Below, piece by piece: positions 1-7,982 of a stretch of DNA of 64,000 bases (within the stretch, counting starts at the first letter, position 1; each line of letters opens with the position of its first letter). The notes beneath the pieces are model-generated. The model did not search any database, was not told where the DNA came from, and was given only the letters and a program-made list of their open reading frames with translations. Position numbers and translations under genes: made by a program. The stretch is from Opitutaceae bacterium. Its GTDB lineage: Bacteria > Verrucomicrobiota > Verrucomicrobiia > Opitutales > Opitutaceae. The stretch is from positions 620,001 to 684,000 of the forward strand of contig JAIXWF010000022.1 of the NCBI GenBank assembly GCA_027482185.1. The letters run 5' to 3'.

Positions 1-441
1 CTGGTTCACGGCCTCGGCGGTGTAGGCGACGTTCTGGGACTCTTCTTCGCCCTCGTATTGCACGGGGTAGAAGAGGAGGCCGTTGTTCTTTTCGAACACG
101 GGGAGAACGGATTTGCGGGAAACGGAGGTCCAGCAGCCGAAGGTGACGGCGACCTTGTCCTGCTCGAGGAGCTGCTTGGCCTTTTCGGCGAAGAGCGGCC
201 AGTTGGAGGCGCCGTCGACGACGACGGGCTCGATCTTCTTACCGAGGACGCCGCCCTTGGCGTTGATCTCGTCGAAGGTGAAGAGGAGGATGTCGCGCAG
301 CGAAGTTTCGCTGATCGCCATCGTGCCGGAGAGGGAGTGGAGGACGCCGACCTTGACGGTCTCGGCGGCGCGGGCGGTGCCGAGCGAAGCGCCGAGCGCA
401 AGTGCGCCGGCACTGAGGAGGGAAACGAGTTTATTGTTCAT
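1..441 (-). CDS. urtA: Urea ABC transporter substrate-binding protein UrtA (N-terminal part, runs off the window)
   Basis: This is the periplasmic binding protein of a urea ABC importer, which delivers urea to the membrane permease for use as a nitrogen source. The 147 visible residues begin with a signal peptide ending near residue 25 ([12 protein letters not shown]), followed by [15 protein letters not shown], the opening strand of the family-5 periplasmic binding fold. Residues near 105-135 ([16 protein letters not shown], then [12 protein letters not shown]) are the UrtA/AmiC-type signature. The start ATG at 441 has no Shine-Dalgarno motif. The permease and ATPase genes would lie beyond base 1. 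It shares orientation with the porin gene at 634-1605 and may be read from the same sigma-54 promoter. The urea assignment rests on the family motifs; amide binding is the alternative. Confidence 0.85.
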   Translation of the reverse strand, partial: MNNKLVSLLSAGALALGASLGTARAAETVKVGVLHSLSGTMAISETSLRDILLFTFDEINAKGGVLGKKIEPVVVDGASNWPLFAEKAKQLLEQDKVAVTFGCWTSVSRKSVLPVFEKNNGLLFYPVQYEGEEESQNVAYTAEAVNQ

Positions 442-554
442 ACCTGAAGAAACTGACGGAGGCCGGTTGGAGCGGGCACGGCAGGAGCCGTGGCGCCGTC
501 GGCGCGGGAGGGAAATCGGGGCGGGGAGAGCCGGGGCGCGGGCCCCGGCGGCAA

Positions 555-579
555 GCGGGCGGCAAAGTCGGCCGCCCGC
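555..579. repeat. Perfect 9-bp inverted repeat between porin and urtA
   Basis: GCGGGCGGC and its complement flank a 7-base loop. It could pause or partly terminate transcription leaving the porin gene towards urtA, or stabilise the 3' end of the porin message. There is no T tract on either strand, so it is not a classical intrinsic terminator. Confidence 0.45.
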
Positions 580-633
580 GGAAAATTCCGGTGCGGCGGC
601 GGGCGCGCAGGCCGGCCGCCGCCCGGAAGGGGA

Positions 634-1605
634 TCAGAACTTGAAGATGGTCTGGACGCCGAAGAAGATGGCCTTGTCGGCGGTGTGGTCCTTGTAGTCG
701 TAGAACGACAGTTCGGCGCGGACCGAGAAGTTGTCGTTCACGATGTAGGCGGGGCTGTAGGTGAACTTGGTGAAGCCGGGGCCGCCGTCCTTGAGCTTTT
801 CGCCGGAGAGGCGGAAGGCGTTGTAGTACTTGCCGGTGGTGACGCCGTAGAAGGCGAGCCAGTTGTAGCCGGTGTCGCCCTTGCCGCCGTCCTTGTTCAC
901 GAACTCCAGGCCGAGGGTCGAGGTCTTGGTCAGGTTGTAGCCGAGCCAGATGTTGAGCGTCAGGATGGCGTCGTTCTTGTGGAGGACGTTGCCCTTGGTG
1001 TCGTAGGCGAAGCCGGTCCAGAGCGTGAGGTTCTCCGTCCCCTTGTAGACGAAGTAGCCCTCGAAGCCGCCGTTCTTCTTCAGCTCGCCGTCGCCCTTCA
1101 GGTAGTTGGGACCCGAATACACGGAATCGACGAGCGCGAGGCCGAAGCCGACGTCCTTGTCGGAGTAGTCCCACTTCACGCCGCTGTGGTAGCCGGGGAT
1201 CGGCGCCAGGAAGTCGCCGTTGGCGTACGAGATCTGGGTCATGTTCGGGATGTCGAACGCCTCGTAGCCGAGGTAGCTCAGGAACTTGCCCGCCGTGATG
1301 GTCGAGCCGCCGCCGACGTCGACCGTGGCGTAGGCGTCGAGGACGGTGACGTCGCTCGGGGCGCCCGGCTGATAGAAGAGGGAGATCACGCCGGTGACCG
1401 GCTTGTAGTTCGTCGTGAACAACGTCTTCACCGCGTCGAGGTCGAAGCGGTCGGTCGCCGGACCCGGATCGGGATCCGTGGTGCGGTAGGAGCCGACGGC
1501 GTAACCGCCGACGGAGAGCTGGTCGTTGACCTTGATATCAGCGAAGGCCGTCAGGGTGAAGGCGGCGAGCCCGAGGCCGGCCGCGAGTTTGGAACGTTGG
1601 TTCAT
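634..1605 (-). CDS. Outer-membrane beta-barrel porin, probably for nitrogen-source uptake
   Basis: A 323-residue outer-membrane barrel protein. An N-terminal signal peptide (MNQRSKLAAGLGLAAFTLTAFA) is followed by alternating aromatic/polar strands (SVGGYAVGSYR, YLGYEAFDIPNMTQ, LGYNLTKTSTLGLEF), and the protein ends in a C-terminal strand finishing with Phe (FFGVQTIFKF), the usual signal for barrel insertion by the BAM machinery. The ATG at 1605 was chosen because the signal peptide begins there; an earlier in-frame start at 1686 would add a polar extension and would lie upstream of the predicted transcription start. It stands just upstream of urtA on the same strand, so a role as the outer-membrane channel for urea or short amides is likely but inferred. 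A sigma-54 motif lies about 60-80 bases upstream. Confidence 0.75.
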   Translation of the reverse strand: MNQRSKLAAGLGLAAFTLTAFADIKVNDQLSVGGYAVGSYRTTDPDPGPATDRFDLDAVKTLFTTNYKPVTGVISLFYQPGAPSDVTVLDAYATVDVGGGSTITAGKFLSYLGYEAFDIPNMTQISYANGDFLAPIPGYHSGVKWDYSDKDVGFGLALVDSVYSGPNYLKGDGELKKNGGFEGYFVYKGTENLTLWTGFAYDTKGNVLHKNDAILTLNIWLGYNLTKTSTLGLEFVNKDGGKGDTGYNWLAFYGVTTGKYYNAFRLSGEKLKDGGPGFTKFTYSPAYIVNDNFSVRAELSFYDYKDHTADKAIFFGVQTIFKF

Positions 1606-1665
1606 TGGCTGTGGATGAGGTTTGGTGGTGGGCGGATCCGAGCGATTCGGGTCCGCGCCCGGTTT

Positions 1666-1683
1666 TAGCAGCACCCTTGCCAA
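1666..1683 (-). promoter_or_regulatory. Sigma-54 promoter for the porin gene
   Basis: Read on the minus strand, TTGGCAAGGGTGCTGCTA matches the sigma-54 consensus YTGGCACGNNNNTTGCW at all but two defined positions. Exactly ten bases separate the invariant GG (-24) from the invariant GC (-12). The predicted transcription start near 1656 leaves a leader of about 50 bases. Sigma-54 dependence implies an activator ATPase such as NtrC, which fits the neighbouring urea transporter. Confidence 0.65.
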
Positions 1684-1790
1684 CAAATTCGCCGGCCAAG
1701 AAAATATGACATGGGACGGACGGCTCGCATGAACGCAATCGGGGTCAGGGCGGGCGGTTCGTCCGGCCTGCGTCCGGATGGCGGCGGGCG

Positions 1791-1826
1791 CCGACCGGGT
1801 GTTTTCACTCGGAAAACGCCCGTCGG
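1791..1826. repeat. Imperfect inverted repeat between the two sigma-54 promoters
   Basis: Arms of about 15 bases (CCGACCGGGTGTTTTC and GAAAACGCCCGTCGG) enclose a short loop. One arm has an extra C and there is one G-T pair. It lies 15 bases upstream of the torF-side promoter, where an enhancer-binding activator could sit. It does not match the NtrC consensus, so its role is open. Confidence 0.4.
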
Positions 1827-1840
1827 AGACACCGGCCGAG

Positions 1841-1857
1841 TTGGCCCGGAGTCTGCT
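1841..1857 (+). promoter_or_regulatory. Sigma-54 promoter for the TorF-like gene
   Basis: TTGGCCCGGAGTCTGCT has the invariant GG (1843-1844) and GC (1855-1856) with the required ten-base spacing and differs from consensus at two positions. The transcription start would fall near 1868, about 42 bases before the ATG at 1910. The 12 element (CTGCT) is the same as in the divergent porin promoter. Confidence 0.65.
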
Positions 1858-1909
1858 TATGACGCAGCGATTCCATTCATGTCAGGCTGACGAATCAGTG
1901 ATAAAACCA

Positions 1910-2707
1910 ATGAACACCAAACTCCTCCTCACCTTCGCCGGCGCCCTCGCCGTCGGGTCTTCCTTCCTGTCGGCGCAGACTGCGCCGGCGGCTCCGGCGC
2001 CCGCGGCACCGTCGCTCGGCTTCACGTTCACGCCGTCGTTCGTGTCGCAGTACATGTTCCGCGGCGTGCGGCTCGGCGGCGCGGCCTTCCAGCCGACGCT
2101 CGAGGCCGCCTACGGCGACTACACCTTCGGCGTCTGGGCCAGCACCCCGGTCAAGGACAAGGTCCCCGGCGTCTCCGATCCCGAGATCGACCTCTACGGC
2201 AGCTACACGGCGAAGATCAACGACGCGGCGACGTTCGTCACCGGCTTCACGTGGTACACCTACCCGGACGCGAACAAGTCCGCCGGTTTCTACAAGTCGA
2301 CCTTCGAGCCCAGCATCGCACTGAACTACACGGTCGGCGGCCTGAAGCTGACGCCGAAGCTCTATTACGACTTCATCCTCGACGGTCTGACCGCCGAGGT
2401 GACGGCGTTCTACGCGGTGCCGATGAAGGATCTCGGCTCCGAGCTCGATTTCACCGCGACCTGGGGCACGTACAAGTGGGATGAGGCGGCCGAAAACACC
2501 ACGCCGTCGATCAAGAACTGGGGCGACTACTGGTCTTTCGGCGTGGCGATGCCGTTCCAGGTTACGACGACCTCCAAGATCACGGTCGGCTTTTCCTATG
2601 TGAAGGGCGACGGCAACTACTTCAAGCAGGGCACGCTGCCGAAGACGGAAAACGGCGCCGCCATCGGCCGCGGCGTGGTGAGCCTCGCGTACTCGATCTC
2701 GTTCTGA
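1910..2707 (+). CDS. TorF-family putative porin
   Basis: A 265-residue exported outer-membrane protein of the TorF/Gcw_chp type. The signal peptide MNTKLLLTFAGALAVGSSFLSA is followed by an Ala/Pro linker, then the family opening FTFTPSFVSQYMFRGVRLGG, a repeating series of beta strands (YGDYTFGVWAS, IDLYGSYTAK) and the terminal strand VVSLAYSISF ending in Phe. The ATG at 1910 is preferred because it begins the signal peptide and lies downstream of the predicted sigma-54 start; an in-frame GTG or ATG further upstream would lie in the promoter. The gene is transcribed divergently from the porin and is followed by a strong terminator, so it is probably a single-gene unit. The substrate is unknown; nitrogen-linked control suggests a nitrogenous solute. 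Confidence 0.75.
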   Translation: MNTKLLLTFAGALAVGSSFLSAQTAPAAPAPAAPSLGFTFTPSFVSQYMFRGVRLGGAAFQPTLEAAYGDYTFGVWASTPVKDKVPGVSDPEIDLYGSYTAKINDAATFVTGFTWYTYPDANKSAGFYKSTFEPSIALNYTVGGLKLTPKLYYDFILDGLTAEVTAFYAVPMKDLGSELDFTATWGTYKWDEAAENTTPSIKNWGDYWSFGVAMPFQVTTTSKITVGFSYVKGDGNYFKQGTLPKTENGAAIGRGVVSLAYSISF

Positions 2708-2756
2708 GCGCACCCGGTCCGCGGGGCGGCGCGCCGCTCCCGCCGGGCATGCTTCG

Positions 2757-2785
2757 GCCCGTCCCTTCGGGGGCGGGCTTTTTTT
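2757..2785 (+). terminator. Rho-independent terminator after the TorF-like gene
   Basis: The stem GCCCGTCCC/GGGGCGGGC (one G-U pair) with a TTCG tetraloop is followed directly by seven T residues. It lies 50 bases after the stop codon and is the clearest classical terminator in the window. Confidence 0.9.
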
Positions 2786-2857
2786 CGGCCCGGCTGTGCC
2801 GGTCGCGGAAAATTCCGACTCGATTCCCGCGGTGCGGACCGCGAATCTGAACCTCCC

Positions 2858-3880
2858 ATGAAAGTCGGCATCGTCGGTGCATCCGGTTACTCGGGCGAAG
2901 TCCTGGTGAAACTGCTCCTGGCCCATCCGCGGGTCACGCTCGCGGCGGTCACGTCGCGCACGCACGCGGGCAAGCCGCTGGCGGCGGTCATCCCGTCGGT
3001 GCGCGGCGCCGACCGCGGCCTCACGTTCACCGATTCCGACGCCGCGGCCCTCGCCGCGAGCGACATCGAGCTCTTCTTTTTGGCGCTGCCGCACGGGGCG
3101 GCCGCGACCTACGCCCGGGCGCTCGTCGCCGGCGGCAAGCGCGTGATCGATCTCAGCGCCGATTTCCGTATCGCGAAGCTGGAGACGTACACGAAGTACT
3201 ACGGCGAGCACCATGCGCCCGAGTTGCTGCCGCACGCGCGCTTCGTGCTGCCGGAGCTCACGGCGCCGGGCTGGAAGGACGAGGTCAAACTCGTCGCCGC
3301 GCCCGGATGCTACCCGACGAGCATTCTCGTGCCGCTCGTGCCGTTGCTCAAAGCCAACGTGATCACGCGCGAGCACATCGTCGTGAACTCGTACAGCGGC
3401 GTGAGCGGCGCCGGCAAGAAGGCGGAGGAAATGTACCTCTACGTCGAGCGCGCCGAGAGCATCAAGGCCTACGGTCTCGCGAAGCACCGGCACCTCGCCG
3501 AGATCGAGGAACAGCTCGCGCTGCACACCGGCGCACCGACGATCATCCAGTTCAACCCGCACCTCGCGCCGATGCGGCGCGGCATCGCGACGACGATCAC
3601 CGTGCCCGCTTCGCCCGGCGGCACGATCGAGCAGCTCTACGCCGCGTGGCGCCAGGCGTATGCGGGCCGGCCCTTCGTGCAGATCCTGCCCGCGGGCGAG
3701 ACGCCGGACTCGGCCCACGTCGTGGGCACCAATCGCGTCGACATGTCCGCCGTCCACGACCCGCGCACCGGCAATTTCGTGATCACCTCCGTCGAGGACA
3801 ACCTCGTGAAAGGCGCCAGCGGCCAAGCCGTGCAGATCATGAACCTGTGGTGCGGGTTTCCGGAAACGGCGGGGTTGTGA
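2858..3880 (+). CDS. argC: N-acetyl-gamma-glutamyl-phosphate reductase
   Basis: Reduces N-acetylglutamyl phosphate to the semialdehyde with NADPH, the third step of arginine synthesis, in the cytoplasm. The 340-residue protein opens with the dinucleotide-binding motif VGIVGASGYSGE (residues 3-14). The catalytic cysteine sits in AAPGCYPTS (Cys151). SGVSGAGKK near residue 182 and KHRHLAE near residue 213, carrying the active-site histidine, complete the family signature. The length matches the family. No Shine-Dalgarno motif precedes the ATG. The stop codon runs directly into a period-7 repeat array shared with the convergent argJ gene. Confidence 0.96.
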   Translation: MKVGIVGASGYSGEVLVKLLLAHPRVTLAAVTSRTHAGKPLAAVIPSVRGADRGLTFTDSDAAALAASDIELFFLALPHGAAATYARALVAGGKRVIDLSADFRIAKLETYTKYYGEHHAPELLPHARFVLPELTAPGWKDEVKLVAAPGCYPTSILVPLVPLLKANVITREHIVVNSYSGVSGAGKKAEEMYLYVERAESIKAYGLAKHRHLAEIEEQLALHTGAPTIIQFNPHLAPMRRGIATTITVPASPGGTIEQLYAAWRQAYAGRPFVQILPAGETPDSAHVVGTNRVDMSAVHDPRTGNFVITSVEDNLVKGASGQAVQIMNLWCGFPETAGL

Positions 3881-4008
3881 TAAGACCGGAATTCGGAAAC
3901 CGGATACCGGAAACCTGAGGTCGGAGTTCGGAGCTCGCGCGCGAAGGATCCTGAATTTGCAATCTCCGATGTTTCCGGTCTCCGGTTTCCCGATTTCCGG
4001 TCTTATCG
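3881..4008. repeat. Period-7 repeat element with inverted arms between argC and argJ stops
   Basis: The left arm (3881-3935) is a run of degenerate 7-mers (GGAATTC, GGAAACC, GGATACC, GGAAACC and so on). The right arm (about 3950-4008) is its complement in inverted orientation. Both arms begin with the same terminal motif, ATAAGACCGGAA, placed zero bases after the argC TGA and two bases after the argJ TAG. The element therefore exactly fills the space between two convergent stop codons and can fold as a long imperfect hairpin on either strand. A role as a two-way terminator is possible but unproven. Confidence 0.8.
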
Positions 4009-5325
4009 CTAGCTTCGATAGTCCGCGTTCTCGCTCACGTACTCGTGGGTGAGGTCGCCGCCGATGACGGTGGCGGAGGCGGCGCCGTTGCCGATGTCGA
4101 TCTCGAGCTCGACGCAGCGTTCGTGCGGCGGGAAATCGATCGGCGCGGAAAACACGCCGTCTTTCGGCGGCGCACTTTGGTAGAGCTCCGCGTCGCGCAG
4201 ATGGGCGACAAGCGCTTTTTCCTTTTCCGGATTCAGCTGGAACACGCCGCGGGCGAAAATCTCCACGCCGCCGAGCTTCGCGCTGAGCTGGCTGAGGTTG
4301 GTGCCGGGGGCGTGCGCGCCGACGTGCTTGCCGATGGCCTGGATGAGGCGGCCGACGTTCGGGTCGTTGCCCGCGACGGCGCACTTGAAGAGCGGGCCGT
4401 TGACGACGGCTTTGCCCAGCGCGCGGGCGAGGCCGAGGCTGGCGGCGTTGCGCACGGTCACGCGGATCACGTGGCGGATGCCCTCGCCGTTGCGCACGAC
4501 GTCCTCCGCGAGATCGCGGCAGACCTGGTGCAGGCCGCGCTCGAAGGCGCCCCAGTCGGTGAACGGCACGCGGCCGGAGGAAAGGGCGACGACGGTGTCC
4601 GACGTGCTGGTGTCGCTGTCGACGCTGATCGCGTTGAAGGAAGCGTCGCAGGCGCGCGCGAGCATCGGGCGCAATTCGGTGCGCGGCACGGCGATGTCGG
4701 TGAGGATATAGACGAGCATCGTCGCGAGGTTGGGCTCGATCATGCCCGCGCCCTTGGCGATGCCGACGATGCTGCCGCCGCCGACCGTGGCGCGGCGGAT
4801 TTTCGGATAGAGGTCGGTGGTGACGATGCCTTCCGCGGCGGGCAGAATGGAGGCGTTGGTCAGCGCGGCGGCGGCCTGCGGCAGGGCGCCGACCATGGCG
4901 TCGACGGGGAGGGTCCAGCCGATGACGCCGGTGGAGCAGGGGAGGATCTGGCCGGGGGCGAGGCCGAGCTGCGCGGCGGTCGCGGCGCACATGCGTTCGG
5001 AGGCCTCGACGCCGCCGGGGGCGCACACGTTGGAAATCTTGTTGTTGATGATGACGGCGCCGAGCGTCGGTTCGGCGAGGCGCTTGCGGCCGACGATGAC
5101 GGGCGCGCCGGGAAATGCGTTGCGCGTGAAGAGCGCGGCGAAACTCGGCGTCGGCTGGTCGAGAGTGAGCAGCGTGAGCGTCATCTTCGCGGGCTTCGGC
5201 GCCTCGGCGGGCATGAAGTCGAAGCGCGTGGTGCCGACGCGGAAACCGGCGGGGAGCGCACCTTGGCTGGCGAGCCACGCGCGGTGCTCGTTGCGGTGGG
5301 CGAAAGTGAGATTCGTGCTGGGCAC
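4009..5325 (-). CDS. argJ: Bifunctional glutamate N-acetyltransferase/ornithine acetyltransferase
   Basis: Transfers the acetyl group from N-acetylornithine to glutamate, closing the acetyl cycle of arginine synthesis; many members also use acetyl-CoA. The 438-residue precursor carries the self-cleavage site KGAGMIEPNLATML. Cleavage before Thr202 would give alpha and beta chains and expose the nucleophile. The upstream CSTGVIG segment near residue 130 is the oxyanion-hole region. The protein ends with the conserved type of tail HEYVSENADYRS. It lies between argC and argB but is transcribed in the opposite direction, convergent with argC and divergent from argB. Whether this copy is bifunctional or only recycles acetyl groups cannot be read from the sequence. 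Confidence 0.95.
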   Translation of the reverse strand: MPSTNLTFAHRNEHRAWLASQGALPAGFRVGTTRFDFMPAEAPKPAKMTLTLLTLDQPTPSFAALFTRNAFPGAPVIVGRKRLAEPTLGAVIINNKISNVCAPGGVEASERMCAATAAQLGLAPGQILPCSTGVIGWTLPVDAMVGALPQAAAALTNASILPAAEGIVTTDLYPKIRRATVGGGSIVGIAKGAGMIEPNLATMLVYILTDIAVPRTELRPMLARACDASFNAISVDSDTSTSDTVVALSSGRVPFTDWGAFERGLHQVCRDLAEDVVRNGEGIRHVIRVTVRNAASLGLARALGKAVVNGPLFKCAVAGNDPNVGRLIQAIGKHVGAHAPGTNLSQLSAKLGGVEIFARGVFQLNPEKEKALVAHLRDAELYQSAPPKDGVFSAPIDFPPHERCVELEIDIGNGAASATVIGGDLTHEYVSENADYRS

Positions 5326-5364
5326 GCCGCAGACCTTGGGTCGGCGCGACGCGGAGTGAAGAAG

Positions 5365-5402
5365 ATTTTGCGCGGCGCGCGCCGCGGGTGCCGCGCGAAA
5401 AT
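5365..5402. repeat. Inverted repeat in the argJ-argB divergent promoter region
   Basis: ATTTTGCGCGGC and GCCGCGCGAAAAT are complementary apart from one bulged base and are separated by 13 bases. The repeat lies 40-77 bases before the argJ start and about 117 bases before the argB start, so it could be an operator or a leader hairpin. It does not resemble the ArgR box. Confidence 0.4.
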
Positions 5403-5518
5403 TGTGATGGAAATGCGCGCGGCCTGTGCCTTAGTCACGGGCTCTCTCCGAACCAGTGAACGCCTTTTCCGTTCTTCTCCACCACTCCGCGGCCGCGTGC
5501 CGCGCGTCCTGACCGCCG

Positions 5519-6400
5519 ATGAACGTCGCTGAAGTCACCGCCAAGGCGAAGGTCCTCCTCGAGGCGCTCCCCTACATCCAGGATTTCCGCGGCTCCACGT
5601 TCGTCGTGAAGTACGGCGGAAGTTTCATGGACGATCCGGATCCCGTCGTGCGCACGCGCGTGGCGTACGACATCGCGTTCCTCGCCGCCTGCGGGATCAA
5701 CGTCGTCGTCGTGCACGGCGGCGGCAAAGCGATCACCAAGGCGATGGAGGGCTCGGGCCTGAAAGCCAATTTCGTCAACGGCCTGCGTGTGACCGACGAG
5801 GCCACGATCAACGTGGTGAAGAAGACGCTCGACGAAGTCGTGAACAAGGACGTCTGCGCCGCGGTCGCGTCCGCGAAGGGCAAGCCGAAGGGCCTGCCGG
5901 GCGACACGGTGCTCGTCTGCGAAAAACTCACGGTCGACGACGACGGCAACACGATCGACCTCGGCTACGTCGGCGACGTCACCGAGGTGAAAGTGAAGCT
6001 GATCAAAAAGGAAATCGGCGACGGCTTCATTCCCATCATTTCCCCCGTGGCCGAAGGCTACGACGGCAAGCCCTACAACGTGAACGCCGACCTCGTCGCG
6101 GGCCGCGTCGCGAGCGCGCTGCGCGCCCGCCGGCTCGTGTACATGAGCGACGTGCCCGGCCTGCTGTCGAATCCGCCCGACCCGGCGTCGCTGATTTCCA
6201 CGCTCAAGATCTCCCAGGTCGACGACCTGAAAAAGAAGGGCGTGATCGACAAGGGCATGCGGCCGAAAGTGCAGAGCGCGATCCGGGCGCTGCAGGAAGG
6301 CGTGCAGCGCGTTCACTTCATCGACGGCCGCCTGGCGCATTCGCTGCTGCTCGAGATTTTCACCGACACCGGCATCGGCACCGAGATCGTGCACGGCTGA
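5519..6400 (+). CDS. argB: Acetylglutamate kinase
   Basis: Phosphorylates N-acetylglutamate with ATP, usually the controlled step when ArgJ recycles acetyl groups. The 293-residue protein shows VVKYGGSFM (residues 29-37), VVVVHGGGK (62-70) for acetylglutamate binding, and [13 protein letters not shown] near 186. About twenty residues precede the first kinase strand ([14 protein letters not shown]). That helix is characteristic of the hexameric, arginine-inhibited class, so feedback inhibition is expected from family knowledge. No Shine-Dalgarno motif is present. The stop is followed by a period-7 repeat element that reaches into argD. Confidence 0.96.
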   Translation: MNVAEVTAKAKVLLEALPYIQDFRGSTFVVKYGGSFMDDPDPVVRTRVAYDIAFLAACGINVVVVHGGGKAITKAMEGSGLKANFVNGLRVTDEATINVVKKTLDEVVNKDVCAAVASAKGKPKGLPGDTVLVCEKLTVDDDGNTIDLGYVGDVTEVKVKLIKKEIGDGFIPIISPVAEGYDGKPYNVNADLVAGRVASALRARRLVYMSDVPGLLSNPPDPASLISTLKISQVDDLKKKGVIDKGMRPKVQSAIRALQEGVQRVHFIDGRLAHSLLLEIFTDTGIGTEIVHG

Positions 6401-6404
6401 CGCC

Positions 6405-6585
6405 GATTGCGGATCGCGCATTGCGGAATGCGGATTGGTCGGCGGGCGGGTCCGTATTTCGGACTCGGACGATTTCCGGCGGTCGAAGTGTGCGGATAAA
6501 ATTTGCGCGGCGGCGTGATGCCGCGGGTGCGGTTGCCGGCTTGCGTCGGGACATTCCGCAATCCGAAATCCGCAATCCGCAATGC
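6405..6585. repeat. Period-7 repeat element with inverted arms, supplying the argD start codon
   Basis: The left arm (6405-6439) is built from GATTGCG/GAATGCG 7-mers; the right arm (6551-6585) is the complementary series CCGCAAT. They flank about 110 bases of unrelated sequence. The argD ATG (6582-6584) is part of the last unit of the right arm. The argB-argD spacer is therefore almost wholly the element. Confidence 0.8.
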
Positions 6586-7811
6586 ACTCCGCTCCTTCCA
6601 TCGTCCGCACCAGCACCGCCGAGCACTACGACGCGCACGTCCTCAAGAACTACGCGCGCGCCGCCCTCACGCTGGTCCGCGGCAGCGGCGCCCAGGTCTG
6701 GGACGACGTCGGCAACAAGTACCTCGATTTTACCTCGGGCATCGCCGTCAGCGCGCTCGGCCATTGCCATCCGCATTGGGTCGCCGCGGTGCAGCGCCAG
6801 GCCGCGGAACTGATCCACGTCAGCAACCTGTTCCGCAATCCGCAGCAGGGCGAACTCGCCCGGCGGATCGTCGGCTACGCCGGTCCGGGCCGCGTATTCT
6901 TCTGCAACAGCGGCGCCGAAGCCAACGAGGCCCTGATCAAGCTCGCGCGGCTCCACGGCGTCGCGAAAGCCGGCGGCGAAGAGGGCAAGTGTTTCAAAGT
7001 GATCTGCGCGAAGAGCGCGTTCCACGGCCGCACGTACGGCGGCATGAGCGCGACGCCGCAGGAGAAAATTCAGAAGGGATTCCGCCCGCTCGTGCCCGGG
7101 TTCGCATTCGGCGAACTGAACAACCTGCAGAGCTTCGCCGACCTCGTCGACGCGCAGACCGCGGCGATCTTCGTGGAAACGATTCAGGGCGAAGGCGGCA
7201 TCAATCCGTGCACGCCGGAATTCCTGCGCGGCCTGCGCCAGCTCTGCGACCAACACAATCTGCTGCTCCTCCTCGACGAAGTGCAGTGCGGCATCGGCCG
7301 GACCGGCCGGTTCTACGCTTTCGAACACGCGAGTGTGCTGCCCGACGCCATCGGCATGGCCAAGGGCCTCGGCGGCGGTTTTCCGATCGGCGCGATGTGG
7401 GTGCGCGACCGGCACGCGGAACTTTTCCATCCGGGCAACCACGGCACGACGTTCGGCGGCACGCCGCTCGCGTGCGCCGCGGCCAACGCGGTCCTCGATA
7501 TCCTCGAGCGCGAGCAATTGCTCGAGCGGGTGCGCGCGCTGTCCGGTCCGTGGCACGACGGCTTGCGTCAGCTCGTGGCCGAATTCCCGAAGCAGCTCGT
7601 CGCCTTCCGCGGCCAGGGCTACCTCGTCGGCCTGCAGTTCGCCGCCGATCCGGCGCCGGTGCTCGCGGCGCTCCGCGAGCGCGGCCTGCTGGTGCCGTCT
7701 GCCGGCGGCAACGTGATCCGGCTCCTGCCGCCGCTCACCGCGACGCCCGAGGAGCTGGCGACGTCCGTGCGGATCTTCCGCGAGGTGCTCGCGGCGAAGG
7801 CGCAGGCCTGA
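6582..7811 (+). CDS. argD: Acetylornithine aminotransferase
   Basis: A PLP enzyme that converts N-acetylglutamate semialdehyde to N-acetylornithine using glutamate. The 409-residue protein shows the class-III aminotransferase features: FTSGIAVSALGHCHP near residue 47, FFCNSGAEANEALIKLAR near 107, LLLDEVQCGIGRTG near 225 for the cofactor Asp, and the Schiff-base lysine in IGMAKGLGGGFPIGA (Lys261). The ATG at 6582 lies inside a repeat unit with no Shine-Dalgarno motif. The next in-frame ATG is far inside the conserved fold, so this start is accepted. argF follows 171 bases later. Such enzymes can also act on succinyl-ornithine or succinyl-diaminopimelate. Confidence 0.93.
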   Translation: MHSAPSIVRTSTAEHYDAHVLKNYARAALTLVRGSGAQVWDDVGNKYLDFTSGIAVSALGHCHPHWVAAVQRQAAELIHVSNLFRNPQQGELARRIVGYAGPGRVFFCNSGAEANEALIKLARLHGVAKAGGEEGKCFKVICAKSAFHGRTYGGMSATPQEKIQKGFRPLVPGFAFGELNNLQSFADLVDAQTAAIFVETIQGEGGINPCTPEFLRGLRQLCDQHNLLLLLDEVQCGIGRTGRFYAFEHASVLPDAIGMAKGLGGGFPIGAMWVRDRHAELFHPGNHGTTFGGTPLACAAANAVLDILEREQLLERVRALSGPWHDGLRQLVAEFPKQLVAFRGQGYLVGLQFAADPAPVLAALRERGLLVPSAGGNVIRLLPPLTATPEELATSVRIFREVLAAKAQA

Positions 7812-7833
7812 TGCCGGCGGGCCTGCCTCGGGC

Positions 7834-7847
7834 AGTTGAAAGTTGAA
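7834..7847. repeat. Two-unit AGTTGAA repeat after argD
   Basis: Two perfect copies of AGTTGAA follow the argD stop by 22 bases. It is a minimal representative of the GTTGAGA-type period-7 arrays seen elsewhere in the window. Confidence 0.5.
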
Positions 7848-7982
7848 GGACCTTGTTCCGCCGGGCGGTGCGCCGCCGCTTGGCACGGCTTCCGCTCCGT
7901 GGCGCCGCCATCCCGTTGTCACCCCGCACTCCATTTTTCACTCGTGAGCCGCCCTTCCGCGGCTTAAGTTGACCCGCTTCCG

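Noticed and set aside
1895-5278. A 1127-codon minus-strand open frame across the torF, argC and argJ genes
   Set aside because: It is Arg/Ala/His-rich with no motif and overlaps three well-supported genes. Long antisense frames are expected at this GC content.
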